DNA of 64,000 bases from assembly GCF_033807715.1 (NCBI RefSeq), contig NC_084610.1:3667001-3731000 (forward strand). The letters run 5' to 3'. The DNA comes from Cololabis saira. Taxonomy: Eukaryota; Chordata; Actinopteri; Beloniformes; Belonidae. Below, piece by piece: positions 1 through 12,600 of the stretch. Below the pieces are notes generated by a model, which had not been told where the DNA came from, ran no database searches, and saw nothing but the letters and a program-made list of their open reading frames with translations. The first letter of the stretch is position 1. The number at the start of each line of letters is the position of its first letter. The position numbers and the translations under genes were made by a program.

Positions 1-83
1 AATAATGTACTTTTAGCCTCAGTTTGAGACATTATAAACTAAATAAAGCTGGAATCACTCTGAACTTGACTTTCCTCCTACAG

Positions 84-275
84 GAGGAAGACTTCCAGGA
101 GATGGAGGAAGCGGCCAGGAAGATTGAATCCCAGTACTGGCAGTACTTTGATCACGTGATCGTCAACGACGAGCTGCAGGACTCCTGCGTCCAGCTGCTG
201 ACGGCTGTGACGCGGGCCCAGGACGAGCCTCAGTGGGTCCCGGCCAGCTGGATACGACCCACTGCCGGATCATGA
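84..275 (+). CDS. mpp4: C-terminal exon of a p55-type MAGUK, probably MPP4 (partial gene)
   Basis: This is the last coding exon of a gene that begins left of the window. It starts after the acceptor ctcctacag at 83 and ends with TGA at 273-275, giving 63 codons. The residues ([15 protein letters not shown] near the start, [11 protein letters not shown] in the middle, [10 protein letters not shown] near the end) are the tail of the guanylate-kinase-like domain that closes p55/MPP scaffold proteins, which organise membrane and polarity complexes beneath the plasma membrane. The EPQWVPxSW ending is typical of the MPP family and excludes DLG-type MAGUKs. The choice of MPP4, a photoreceptor-enriched member, rests on the downstream neighbour tmem237, which is also its neighbour in human, and on general resemblance; MPP3 or MPP7 cannot be excluded from 63 residues. 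The reading frame also runs upstream into the intron to an ATG at 24, which I do not treat as a start. Confidence 0.8.
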   Translation, partial: EEDFQEMEEAARKIESQYWQYFDHVIVNDELQDSCVQLLTAVTRAQDEPQWVPASWIRPTAGS

Positions 276-830
276 GAGGGCAGCCCAGCAGACAACACCA
301 GGACATGGCAGCAAATGTGGAAGATTTTTGATGTTTTGACATAAATCGTGACATGCAAGATCAGTGATTGAGTCTTTGAGGGGGAGGAGGGCAAGAGGAA
401 AAAATGTAAATACTTGGATCTGTTTGTTGAAAGCTTGATCTTATCCTTAAGTCGCTTCAAATCACCCAAGATCACACGAAGCTGGACACAAACCCAAAGA
501 AATCTCTGAAATTGTCTCAGACTGTCACAGTTTTTACATTTTTTTTTGTTTTTTGCTGCTTTTGGAGCGACAAGATGTTTAATTTAGAGCAACATAGTTT
601 TCTTCTGTGAATGCAACTTAAATTTGCAGTAATTTCACACTTTTTTTTCTTCTTCTGCAATTGATGTTTACAAAGTAGGGGAAAAGCTGTGTGTGGAAAG
701 CTCTTGTAGGATTTGTTCTTATTGGATTAAAAGACCGTTTTCACAATAAGATGCTTCAAATGTGTGACCGAAGCAATGGCATTTCACTATTTGTACTTGT
801 TTGACTTTAATAAAAATACTTCTTGTACTA
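276..830 (+). other. 3' UTR of the MAGUK gene with polyadenylation signal
   Basis: This AT-rich stretch follows the stop codon and has no convincing reading frame. An AATAAA hexamer at 809-814 in a T-rich setting is the likely poly(A) signal, so transcripts probably end near 830. The next gene's start codon is only about 250 bases further on. Confidence 0.65.
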
Positions 831-879
831 ATATAAATGATCAGTTAATTCGTCTTTCAATCTTCCGTTTTTGTTTTTT

Positions 880-1083
880 GTTTGAGTTGGAGCTTTTATT
901 TTGAAGATGCCATCAGATGCCGGCTCGTAAGTACTTCCGGTTTACCGCTTTCAGCTCGTAAACAGTAAAATCTGTGTTTGACTCGACTTTTGACTGTTTT
1001 TACCGCAGAGGTTTTTATTTTTCTTGCAAGTTGCGTAATTGAATAGTTACAAAGAGGGACAGTAAGTGGTGAAATTCCTGAAC
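880..1083 (+). promoter_or_regulatory. Probable tmem237 promoter and 5' UTR
   Basis: This is the short interval between the mpp4 poly(A) signal and the tmem237 start. It holds an ETS-type core (cttccggtt, about 934-942) and no TATA box in an obvious position. The promoter role is inferred from position only. Confidence 0.4.
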
Positions 1084-4000
1084 ATGGAAGCGGGAGGCTC
1101 AAAGGTGGGTTTTTCTTTTGTTTCGTAGGAGGTTTTTTCGGCATAAACGTGCTTGTCTGAAGCCTCCAAGTAGTAATAATAATAATAATAATAATATAGT
1201 AGTGACCAGTGTTACTAACTCTTGGGGTTTCTTTTTTCTCTGGTAATGTTCAGAGAACCAGAACGAGGGAGCTGCCGCCTCTTCCACAGGTCAGTGAAAA
1301 AAGTCACGTTTAATCATCATAATTTGTTATTTTAATGGTTGTATTGCTACCGCCCGTCCCTGATATCTTGCTTATACTTTACAAAGTGTGTGTAAAATAG
1401 ACCATAATAGATAAGCTGCTGAGAGATGATGCGCTCTGAGGTTTCCATGGTGACGAGTCCTCAGTTTCCCTGACTGCCAGTCACAGGTTTCCGGTGATGA
1501 ATAATGCCGCGTTCCATTTGTCCTCGGAAGTCGAAATTTCCCAGTTTCCAGTCGGAATTTTCAACTGGAACGCCCCTCGAAGTGGGATTTCCTACTGGGA
1601 AAGTGGGAGAAGCTTCACCACCCCCGAGTTACCATTCCAAGATGGCTGCCATTCCTAGTTCCCAGTTCCGATTTCCGAGGTAAATGGAACGCGGCAAAAT
1701 TGGCTATGACTTGAATTTATGAATTTATTTATGAATTTACTGGCCAGGTACAGTGCAACATTTTATATAAGAATGCACTAAAACGTTGTCTCAAACTGCC
1801 GCTATTTAAATAGAAACTCCAGATTAAATTCATGACAAAGTATTTATTTTATTTTATTTTTTTAGTACCATTTAATTTGATATTCACGTCCTTATTAGTA
1901 AAATGTCTCACTTTCAATATCTGATTTCTAAAAAATGCGTTATTTAAAAGAAAACAGGCTTATGAGACTTGAAAATAATGTGTTCTGTTTTACATTTTCA
2001 AAGTATCCCTTTATATAACTGGGGTTATGTTTTAGTGTTGGTTGTTTTGAATACAATTTTTGAATCTCAATAAACTCTAGCTGTAGTCAGGAACAAAAAG
2101 GCGTTGCAACCTGCACATATCTTTAAAAAGATTAAATCAGATTCCATCTTACATTTACTTAACCCTCCTCTTGCACAAACACTCACTGCTGCTGCTCCGA
2201 GTCGTTAAAAAGAAGGTTGGAGTCATCCGACCTCTGACCCGAGTAATCCTCAGTCCTGGCAGATTTAGTCGAGGACTTAGGACTCAGACTGTGTTGCTTT
2301 GCTTCCCTCGCTTCACTTTTTGAGTTTTGAGTGAAATGGACCGGAGGATGTCGGTAAGGTTTGATTATCTGGGCTGTTTGATGCGACTGTCATGACTGTG
2401 AATCTCTGAGTTGTCTGAATGAAAATCCAAACCGGGTCAGAAGTTATGTAAGATTGCAGGATTTAAATAGCCTCTTCTTATCTGCTTGCCTCATTTAACT
2501 GCATTTGACTGAATATCTTCTTGGATTCCTTATTACAGAAGAGAGATGCCTTTAAATTATTGTATCCACAGTGTCAGGTTGCTTAGTTTATTCATGTTTA
2601 ATGTTATTTCTTTAGTTATACAAATTGATATACCGGTACATAAAAAGTCAGAAGTTGCTGAAAAAACTCCATGTTTTCCAAATCTCTCAAATAACGTTGA
2701 AAATTGTATTTAACTGATAATCTATGCAAAGAATGTCAGTTCCTGTAGTTTGAAATGTCTGTTCTGATTTAAAATGAACTAGTGGCTTTTTTCTAATTAA
2801 TTTAATGCAGTTACAGATGCACTATCCTGTACAAAAGGCAGCTATATAAGCTGGACTAAGCAGATTTGGGGGAAAATTGTGGTGTAGTTGCTGCTATTGC
2901 ATTAACTGAAACAGCACTTACACTTTGTCTCTATCTGCTGAAATTTAAAAACAACCGTTCCTCCAAATTAAATTTCTGCGCTAACAGCGCAAATATGTAG
3001 AAAAACATGATAGTGCAGTCATTTTTGTTTTGATCGTCCCTTATTCAGGGATAATCAGATGTTTAAAAAAAAAGAAGAATCCAATTGTCTCAAAAGCCCT
3101 GCAGAAACCCTGTAAAATAACAGCATCTGTAAGTTTGTTTTCAGTCAATTAAGTCTGAAGTGGAAAAAACAGCATCTTGTTTTTTGTCTCCTCAGCGGAC
3201 GCTTCCCCCCATGTCCAGGTAGGAAAACCGTTTTGATCCTAGCAGCTGCTGTGATTACCATAAATGTGAACTAACCATCTTTTAAACTTTTCTCTTCTTT
3301 TTCTTTTGGCCTCTGTGAATCCATAAAAGTCAAGACACGACTGGTGGGTCAGAATTTGTCGTACACAAGTTTTCTCCTTCTTTTTCTTGATTTTATTTCA
3401 TTTAACTTCACGTATTTGTCCACACAGGAGAGGTTCCAGGACCAAAACGTAAGAAAAAGAAGGGGAGAAGAGACACAAATGGAGCGGATGAAACAGATGG
3501 TAAAAAGGCAAACTTCTGATGAAAAATTATATATATTTATATTTTGTGTAGCAATACCATTTCTGACCACATGGGGGCAGCAAGCAGGCGCTGACATGTA
3601 TTTTGACATGTTAACTCATGGAGGCTGAGTGGGTGAATAATTCAGAGAAATTCCAACTATATATGATGAAAAGTTCATTTTAGAAGTTAAAAAAAAAAAA
3701 AATTTTGTTTGAGGACATTATTAGCGTGTGTTGTTGAAACAGATTCTCCCAGGAATCCAGCCAAACCTTCAGTGTTTCTGGCCCTGGTGGGTCCCAGAGC
3801 TGGTTGTTTCGGACCGAGTTAGTTTTCCCATGACGGCCAATATGATGATCACTTAAAAAACAGATGAGTTTCCCCTACTTTCAGAGTAAAATAGTTTTTC
3901 ATAATTTCCTGTTCAGATCAGGGAGTGGAGATGGGTGGCATCAGCAGCCGGAGGGCCTCCGAGATCGGAGAGAACCTGACCCTTGAAAGCACGATGGACG

Positions 4001-7000
4001 CAGCACCACAGAGAAAAAAGAAGAAGAAGAAAGCTGCCACCATTGGTGAAATTGGATCACATGTCTCTTTTCTCTTCTTTTCTTTTCTTTTCTTTTCTTT
4101 TCTTTCTTTTTGCAACTCAGCATTTGACCAGGAAATGTCCCGAGCATCCTGAAAGCTCATTTTTAAATGTCTTAACCGGCTTTCAGATCTGGAGGACGAC
4201 CACGCCAACCTGGTAAATGGTCATACAGGAGATCAGACCACCGATGGAGAAGAAGTGGTGAAAAAACCCAGAAAGAAAAAGTAAGAAGATGTTTTTAAGT
4301 TTTCAATCACCATCAGCCGTTCAGGACGTTTTTCTTTTGTCTTAAACATCAGAGAAAAGTGAAAAGTATTACCAAATAATTCATTTACAACCAAAACATA
4401 TGTCATGAAGAAAAAATTTAAATCTTCAAATTAACTGAATTTCTCTTGTTTTAGTTAATATGTCGTTTTTTTGTCAGGTGTTTTTAAAATAAACCAAATA
4501 AACTCAAATGAGCTTAGATGAATTTGAAATGTGTGAAGAAATCAGACGTAGGTGGGAAGGAACTGATTGCTGATAGAAATAAAAACAAAGTTAAACAGAA
4601 ACTTAAATTGAAAGAAAATCTGAAAACAAATCACTGAGACGTCCAACGTGGAATATTTCTCTGTTGCTCAGGAAGTCAAAAGTTGCAGAATCTGCACTTC
4701 CTGATGATCTGGATGTGGAGGAGGACGACATCATCAACGACTCGTCGTCCCCGATCCCCCAGCATTCCCTGTTCTCGGCCCCGCAGGGCCAGAGCCAGCC
4801 GGTGGGGAAGGTGTTTGTGGAGAGGAACAGTGAGTGAGGGAGGAAGAGGAAGATGAGGGTGAGGCTGATAAACGGGTGTTTGAGGTCGTGTGTCTGTGCT
4901 CACGCAGAGCGGTTTCAGGCGGCGGAGCGTTCAGACTGGAGGAAGACCAGTGACCAGACGGACAACATGGCCGACTTCACGCACATGCAGCCGCTCTGGA
5001 CCACCAGAGACGTTTCCCTCAGAGTGCACGAAGGCTTCAGGTGAAGAGGACAAAAACATCTCTTCTGCAGTTTGTGGGCGTGTGCGTCTTGTTCTGCTAT
5101 CTTTACGGTTCTCTTATGTTTGGTTCAGGGTGTTTGGCCTGTACTGTCACGGCTTCCTGGCGGGATATGCCGTGTGGAACGTGGTGGTGGTGTACATGCT
5201 GGCCGGGCAGCACCTCACCGCTCTGTCCAACCTGCTGGAGCAGTACCACAGCCTGGCCTACCCCTCGCAGTCGCTGCTCTACATGCTGCTGGCCATCAGC
5301 ACCGTGGCCGCCTTCGACAGGTGAAGGGCCAGTCCCAATCCCCCCCTACTCCTACTTTTCAGCACTACCCCTAAATTTTGTGCGTTCCTGTGAGGGTAGT
5401 GGTGTCCCAATTCCTCTTTGCATGTAGGGCTAGTGGACATAACAAGGGCTAGTGTGTATGAATCTGGCCCTTCACAGCAAGGGATTTCAGATACTGACTC
5501 GCCGACCGAGGGCTAGAGAAATTTCCCAGAATGCTTTACGTCATCATTTGCAGACTGAATCAAACAAGAAAACATGGTGGACATTTCTTATTTTTTAGTG
5601 AAAAAAATCAATATTTGGAGTTAGTTTTTGCATAAAAATGTGTTTTGATTACATTTCTAGCGAGAAATATATATTTTACTTTCATAATATTCACTCAGTG
5701 AATGTACATAATCACGAATTGCGAATTCTTTTCAGACCTCGCCAGAATAAAGGCTGATTTATGGTTCCGCATTACATCCGCAGAGCCTACGGTGTAGGTT
5801 ACGCGGCGACGCGCGGCCTACGCCGTACCCTACGCCGTAGGCTCTGCGTCGATTTAACGTGGAACCATAAATCATAAAGCTCCCGAGCCGGCTTCTCTTT
5901 TCATCCCGAAAACATTGGAGCAAATTTCTTAACAGGCGTTATTTGGAAAACTGACCCCAGGTTGGGGATCTTAACGGTTACTTTTTATGCCTGAAAAAAT
6001 ATTAAAACTTAATAAAGTGGCATATTAACAGCGCTACAGCTGAAATTAAAACAGCTTTTAGCTCTGGGCTTCCTGATATGGTGTGACGTATGTGCAAACG
6101 TAACTACGCAGTCGCTTACGTACCCGAACGTAAACCACGCAGTGACGAAGCAAGTGGTGTCCCAATCCCTAGGGAACATTACAAGGGCCCTACGCCTGTG
6201 GCTTCATTTTTAGGGCTAGTGGTAGAAAGTAGGGGGTGTACTGGGATTGGCCCAAAGTCTAATCTAACCCTCCTCAACCCCAACGTTAGCAGCATCACTA
6301 AGGGATGAGGCCAACAAAAGTTACCTTCCCGCCAAAGGATCCAGGATCCAAAAATGTTTCGCATTCAAAGGTTTAGTTTACTGTTGAGCAGCGTCTCGAC
6401 GTTAACTGCTAATGCATGACAGATTGCTTTTCTAATCAGTTGTTTGTGTAAAAACATAATAAAAATCCGATTTTCATGAGTCTTTTTATGAGGCAAATAA
6501 AACCCCAAAGATGTGATCAGTGGTCTCAAAGAGCAGTTGCTGCTGCTCATCACTCAGGAAAAACTATTTCTGTCATCCAAAGTCGCTCAGTGTACTAATG
6601 CGTAAATACAGGGAGAAACTGATTAGAGATCTGTTACAGCTGTGTTCCCCTAGTTCCTCCTGGCGCTGGTCCCTGAACCGCGGAGCAAAAATCAAACATC
6701 CCCACGTGTGATAAAACATTGCAGTTTGCTGTTTTCAGTTTTGTTCTCTGAAAGTGAAACTCTTGTGTCGGCAGAGTGAATCTGGCCAAAGGCTCCGTGT
6801 CTCTGCGGGAGTTCATCACTCTGGATCCGGTGGCTCTCGCATCATTCTGTGAGTCCACAATGTTGACTGTGGTCCAAACAGGGATTAATAAGGTCCGGAG
6901 TGTCTCGGTTTTATCTAACGCTGTTTGTTTTATTTCATGTAGTGTATTTCTCAGCACTAGTCCTGTCTTTGAGCCAGCAGATGACCAGCGACCGCATCAA

Positions 7001-8143
7001 CCTCTACCCCACCTTCAACTCCACCTTATGGTGAGCTCATCGTCTTATGTATTCATGTTGTTTTTCATCCTGGATTTGACCAGAGCTGGGTAGAGGAGCC
7101 AAAAATTGTACTCAAGTAAAAGTACTGTTACTTCAGAATAATATGACTCAAGTAGAAGTAAAAAGTAGTCATCCAAATAATTACTTGAGTAAAAGTAAAA
7201 AAGTACTTGGTGAAAAAACTACTCTAGTACTGAGTAACTGTTGAGTAACGTCTGATATATTTTTTTAACACAACCATTCAAACAGACAAAAGTACAAAAT
7301 AATCATCTTCAGGCAAATTAAATCAATAAAATAATAAAATTAATTAAAATTATTAAAAAATAGCTTAAATTAAAATAATCTTAAAGTAAATTCAAGTACT
7401 TTAATAAATAATAAAATAAATAAAATAATAGCAGAATAAAAAATTCAATTAAGCACAAGTAACATAAAAAATGTCAAGCCTTTGTACTTTTCTTTTTTAA
7501 CCAGGCAGAACTAGAACAAACATGAACTCATAGAAACTCTGTGTGTGTTTGAGTCTGTGTAAATGTGACAAAACATGCAAAAACCGACATTTTCCCAAAG
7601 AATCACCCAGTGATGTCATGAGATTGACGCGTACGTGGATAAAAGGGATAAAAGAAAAGTAACAGCTCAATGTAGCCCAATGTAGCGGAGTAAGAGGAAC
7701 AGTTTCTTCTTCACAAATCTACTCAAGTAAAAGTAAAAAGTATAGTGATTCAAAACTACTCTTAAAAGTACAAAATTTCCCAAAACTTACTCAAGTAAAT
7801 GTAACGGAGTAAATGTAACTCGTTACTACCCACCTCTGGATTTGACTCCTCACATTCCTGCTGCAGGCCTCCAGGATCGGAGCACCAGATACTCCACCCA
7901 TGGGTGACGGTCAACCTGGTGGTGGCTCTGCTGGTGGGGCTGGCCTGGATTTTCATCGCCACCAGACCCGAGACCGACTACACTGAAGGTGAGAGAGCCT
8001 GTGGTCTGTCCTGACTGCTGCCCATCCCCCGAATTCACCTCCAAACACCAACTTTTATTGTCTTTTCCTTCCTCTCAGGTTTCCTAATGGCCATGGAGAT
8101 TGAGCATCCGAAGCCAGAGGACAAAACAGAAATGGCTGCCTGA
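1084..8143 (+). CDS. tmem237: Transmembrane protein 237, cilium transition-zone protein (14 exons)
   Basis: Coding exons: 1084-1104, 1254-1289, 3196-3218, 3330-3343 (14-nt microexon), 3428-3499, 3917-4045, 4187-4280, 4672-4829, 4908-5040, 5129-5320, 6775-6848, 6943-7030, 7867-7988, 8079-8143. All junctions are GT-AG with matching phases, and they sum to 1221 nt (406 codons plus stop), close to the 408 residues I recall for human TMEM237. The N-terminal half is hydrophilic with short proline motifs ([15 protein letters not shown]) and lysine clusters (KRKKKK, RKKKKKK). It is followed by the conserved [13 protein letters not shown] segment. The C-terminal half has four membrane segments at roughly residues 228-253, 273-290, 307-330 and 352-378, including [22 protein letters not shown] and [12 protein letters not shown], all hallmarks of the family. 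TMEM237 acts at the ciliary transition zone with the MKS/Joubert module. The start ATG is the first in frame; an alternative first exon at 2336-2353 is possible. Confidence 0.95.
1441..1454 (+). promoter_or_regulatory. RFX X-box-like motif inside tmem237 intron 2
   Basis: GTTTCCATGGTGAC fits the imperfect-palindrome form of RFX X-boxes, which drive ciliary genes. It lies downstream of the first two coding exons and about 900 bases upstream of the possible alternative first exon, further than X-boxes usually sit from a start. A chance match is quite possible. Confidence 0.25.
1501..1697. mobile_element. PIF/ISL2EU-like MITE in tmem237 intron 2
   Basis: The ends are inverted repeats beginning GCCGCGTTCCATTT, closed at about 1680-1697 by AAATGGAACGCGGC. 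A longer relative at 59545-59939 shares the first 170 bases and the same ends. The ends together with an AT flank suggest an ISL2EU or PIF-type element, but the target duplication is only two bases, so the class is tentative. Confidence 0.6.
1698..3195 (+). other. tmem237 intron 2, AT-rich, no further gene
   Basis: Ordinary AT-rich intron. The only feature noted is a possible alternative first exon near 2336-2353, described under findings. No RNA gene or conserved reading frame was seen. Confidence 0.5.
5327..6252. mobile_element. Inverted-repeat DNA element in tmem237 intron 10
   Basis: The left end (GGGCCAGTCCCAATCC at 5327) and the right end (GGGATTGGCCC ending about 6252) are inverted copies. 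Sub-copies of the end sequence recur inside near 5395 and 6155. The element begins only six bases after the exon 10 donor. No target duplication is evident, so the superfamily is open. A Harbinger-like MITE (5753-5874) is nested inside. Confidence 0.6.
5753..5874. mobile_element. PIF/Harbinger-like palindromic MITE
   Basis: The arms read GGCTGATTTATGGTTCCGC on the left and its near-complement on the right (GTGGAACCATAAATC), around a CG-rich core with repeated tacgccgta units. The same terminal sequence appears at 43973, 45420-45466, 53991-54033 and 58300, so this is a multi-copy family in the window. It is nested in the element at 5327-6252. Confidence 0.65.
7081..7838. mobile_element. hAT-type non-autonomous element (TSD gatttgac), tmem237 intron 12
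   Basis: The ends are CAGAGCTGGGTAG and its inverted partner CTACCCACCTCTG, flanked by identical 8-bp direct repeats gatttgac at 7073-7080 and 7839-7846. The interior is AT-rich with repeated actcaagtaaaagta units and has no transposase frame. The 8-bp duplication and CAG ends are diagnostic of hAT. Confidence 0.9.
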
Positions 8144-8290
8144 GAAAAGGAAATGAGCAAGCATCGGCTCTGAGATTTAAAACATAACTTTGAGATCTTG
8201 TACATATTTGGCTGTAAATGTGTTATAGACTATTTTTGTATTTGTAAACATGTACTTGTTCATTTTTAAATAAAACGTTTAACAAATCTA
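8144..8290 (+). other. tmem237 3' UTR with poly(A) signal
   Basis: AATAAA at 8269-8274, about 125 bases after the stop, is the likely poly(A) signal. The transcript should end close to 8290. Confidence 0.7.
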
Positions 8291-8663
8291 ATGATGCCCA
8301 TTAATGAATCATGAAATGAGGTGTATGTAAACCCCAATTTAACAGTTGCAAATGAATATTTATTCAAAGAGAATATGAAATTAATGACGTCAGAGTGCAA
8401 ATCGTGCTGGGTTTAATGTAGCTCAGATGTTTTGTAATTCAAAACTTCAAAAACAAATTTAAAAGGGAGTAGATGCGTGTATTGAATATTTTGAACAAAG
8501 CATGTCACAGACATTTTATTAAGACCTTAGGAAATAGTTGCAGCTAATTTATAAAGTGTTTTGTCTCCTTGAAGTTTTAAAATGTAAGAGAAAAATAGTA
8601 TGAAGACTCAAAAGAGCTTGCAGTAATAGAAAGCCTACTATGTGAATGTAGCTGAGTTGTCAT

Positions 8664-9450
8664 CAGATCTCGAGTTGTAAAAAAAAAATCAGGGGGGATG
8701 GTGGATTTGATCATATGGGGACAGATAATTTGTGCTGATTACAAATAATATAATATATTACAAATAATAGCAGTGACCAAAACACCTGCAGAAATACTGC
8801 AGGAATGACATAGCAGCAGTTAAATGCAGCCTTCTGTAAGCTTTAAATATCCACTGGGCTTACATCAAATACATCAAAACACAACAATAAAAAACACTTT
8901 TCTGAACTTATCAATATGACTCTGTCCTTCACAGGATAAGTAACATGGATCACTGCAAAAACTCACAATCTTAACAAGAATATTTGTCTTATTTCTCATT
9001 AAAATGTCTAATTTTTATTTAAAAAAAAAATCGTATTACACTTAAAACAAGACAAATTACTGGAAAAAACAACAATTTTCACCTGTTTCAAGTAGATTTT
9101 CACTTGAAATAAGTAGAAAAATCTGCCAGTGGAACAAGATTTTTTTGCTTGTAATAAGAAGATAAATCTGGTCCCACTGGCAGATTTTCCTACTTATTTC
9201 AAGTGAAAATTTACTTGAAACAGGTGAAAATTGTCAAATAAGTTATTTTTCTGGTGTTATTTTTCTGGTGATGACTCTAAATGTTGAAATAGCAGTAAAA
9301 CCACATTCATTGATGAAATGACATAAGGGATGGAAAGGGGGGATGGCAGTTTTACAGGGGGGATGATTTGGACCGTTTTTATTTCACGGGGGATGTTTTT
9401 GACCGTTTTTATTTCAGGGGGGGTGCCATCCCCCCTCAACTCCAGTACTG
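8664..9450. mobile_element. hAT-type element with internal palindrome (TSD gttgtcat)
   Basis: This element lies between tmem237 and cyp20a1. The ends are CAGATCTCGAGTTG and CAACTCCAGTACTG, flanked by identical 8-bp repeats gttgtcat at 8656-8663 and 9451-9458. Inside, from about 8951 to 9265, is a large palindrome whose arms include ttcaagtagattttcactt and its complement. It is closely related to 50885-51603. No reading frame was found. Confidence 0.9.
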
Positions 9451-9659
9451 GTTGTCATTAATCAGAAAATCACATGAAAATCACCGATGGATTCCTTCAG
9501 AGTTCCATTACTTCGGTCTGGCGTCCAGGGCCTGGACTCCAGGCTGCGTAATCGAACCAGAGCGATGTTGACGTGGTAACAGACTGTTGCCAGTTTATTG
9601 AAAACCTCCGGGAATACACGCACAATTCAGCAGAGCCACGCTATTAAACACAAGTAATC

Positions 9660-12600
9660 ATGCTAGACTTTGCCATCTTTGCTGTTACGTTTGTCATTAT
9701 TTTGGTGGGCGCTGTTCTGTATTTATACCCGGTAAGTGAACAGATCGAAGTTGATTACCTGTTTAATTAGCAATCTGTTATCGCGAGGTTTCGGCACGCC
9801 AGCTTCCTTTAAAAAAGAAGCTTATTTAAGGTTCCCCCAATCTTTTACAACCTAAAAACACAAAGGTTTGAGGAATGTATGAGAAATTAAGACATTTAAA
9901 GAGTTGATTCAGTTTTCGGCGTTGATTTAACTCAGTTTTGTGCTGATCAATTCGGCGAAATACAACTTTTAAGAAGTTGCAGTGAATGCTGAGTGTAATA
10001 AATGTGTAGTTAGTGTATAGTTTAGAAATTCGAAAGTAATATCCCCAGTTAAATAATTTTGACGCCGATTAAAAAACACAGATTACATTACCTTACAGTG
10101 TTTCTTTACATTAATGTAGGTAATTAGACGAGATGGTTGTGCATAAATTGACATTTTCTAACTGCATATCCAACATTCATCTCTATTTACCTCCGTTATT
10201 CACCTCTATTAACCTCTAATAACCTTGAATAACCTTTAATAACCTCCATTCATGTTTCAGTCGTCCAGAAGGGCATCTGGCATCCCGGGTCTTTACCCTG
10301 CAGACGAGAAGTAAGTTATCACATTTGCCTTTGTTGTAGCAGATTGATGTAGTAGTAAAAAAAAAGTAGTAAAAAAGTCAGCCCTCTTGCATTTAATCGT
10401 GTGTTTTAATGCCATTGTATAAAAAAAAAAAACCCAAATAAATACCAACACATAGCTTTTTTTCTTCTTTTCACTGTAATGAATTCAGAAAAAAAAATAA
10501 ATAAATAAAAGAAACAACCATGTGAGTAATCATAAGTACCTTCATGATTCAATATTTTAACTCTGGCCACACAGTTACATTTATTAATTTGTTTCATTGC
10601 AGTTTTGTTTAGTTTTGCTGATATACAGGACTGTCTCAGAAAAATTAGAATATTGTGATTTTCTGTAATGCAATTACAAAAACAAAAATGTCATACATTC
10701 TGGATTCATTACAAATCAACTGAAATATTGCAAGCCTTTTATTATTTTAATATTGCTGATCATGGTTTACAGCTTAAGAAAACTCAAATATCCTATCTAA
10801 AACAATTAGAATATTCTGGGAATCTTTATCTTAAGCTGTAAGCCATAATCAGTAATATTATAATAATAAAAGGTTTGCAATATTTCAGTTGATTTGTAAT
10901 GAATCCAGAATGTATTGTGTATCCACAATATTCAAATTTTCTGAGACAGTCCTGTATAGTCTTTTAGCAGACGTTTTTATCCAGATCCATCCAGTTTAAG
11001 ATTAAGATTCCCAGAATATTCTAATTTTTTGAGATAGGATATTTGAGTTTTCTTAAACTGTAAGCCATGATCAGCAATATTAAAATAATAAAAGGCTTGC
11101 AATATTTCAGTTGATTTGTAATGAATCCAGAATGTATGACATTTTTGTTTTTGTAATTGCATTACAGAAAATCACAATATTCAAATTTTCTGAGATAGTC
11201 CTGTATAGTATATTGAAAGTGTGCGTTGTTAAATGTGTTTTCCCTTTTCAGAGATGGAAACCTGCAGAACATTGTGAACAGAGGAAGTCTTCACGAGTTT
11301 CTTGTCGGCCTGCATCAGGAGTTTGGGTGCGTGGCGTCGTTCTGGTTCGGGGGCCGGCCGGTGGTCAGCCTGGGCTCTGTGGAGCAACTACGGCAGCACA
11401 TCAACCCCAACCACTCCAGTGAGGGCACCTCCCATCACGCTCGCTAAAAACAACCTCACCTACTTCAACCCAAATAACTCACGTCTTAATCTTTGCAGCT
11501 GACTCCTTTGAGACGATGCTGAAGTCGTTGCTAGGCTACCAGGCCGGGATGGGAGGCGGGGCCAGCGAGTCCGTCGTAAGGAAGAAGCTGTATGAGGGCG
11601 CCATCAACAACGCCCTGAAGAACAACTTCCCTCTCGTGCTCAAGGTTTGTTTCTGCTGATGAAAACACTCCCGGTCAACTGGCCGCTCGCTCACGGAGGT
11701 TTTACGCTGCAGGTGGTGGAGGAGCTGGTGGGAAAGTGGAGCTCGTTCCCAAAGGATCAGCACATCCCGCTGTGCGCCCACCTGATGGGTCTGTCCCTGA
11801 AGACCGTTACCCAGCTGGCCTTCGGCGAGCGCTTCAAAGACGACGCCGAGATCATTTCCTTCCGCAAGCACCACAACACCGTGAGAATATTGGATCCTAA
11901 GCCTTTTATTTGCACTTTTAGGGCTAAAAATGTGTTCCTTTTCCATAGTTTATAGTTTTTTTCCTGACCCCCAGATTTGGTCAGAAATTGGAAAAGGCTA
12001 CATGGACGGCTCCCTGGAGAAGAGCTCCAGCAGGAAAGGACATTATGAGAAGGGTGGGTCAAAACTCTGGATCCTGGATGTTGTACATTTTCTGAGTTTT
12101 GTGTCACTGAATAGTTTGCCGTGTTTCTTCCCGTCGCGCCCGCTGTTTGTTGACATGAGGCTTTTTGTGGAGAAACAGGTTGGAAAGTTTGCTCAGGCTC
12201 AGATGAGACCTTGGTTAAAGACTTGATAGACAGCTAGAAACAGGAGAATGAAACATCCAAGTAGTTTCTTTAGATGCCATCTGAAGTGAGGTGGAGGCTT
12301 GAAATGCGATTTATTTTTTGATCCTGTATTCCAACTGCGAGTATCAGACATGCCAAAGATGTGGAAAGAAAAAAAAAGAACAATTTCAAAAGACCATTAA
12401 GTAAAGCTGATAGTGTCTGGACTCACATCTGCACGGACCAGTATGAGAATCTGCCGGTTTGATAACCTTCAGCAGTGTTACCGTTAATTGTTCTTCTTTG
12501 CTGCTCAGCCCTGACAGAGATGGAGTCCATGCTGCTGTCGGTGGCGAAGGACAGGAAAGCCCAGAGGAAGCAGACGGCGTTTGTGGACGCTCTGCTTCAG

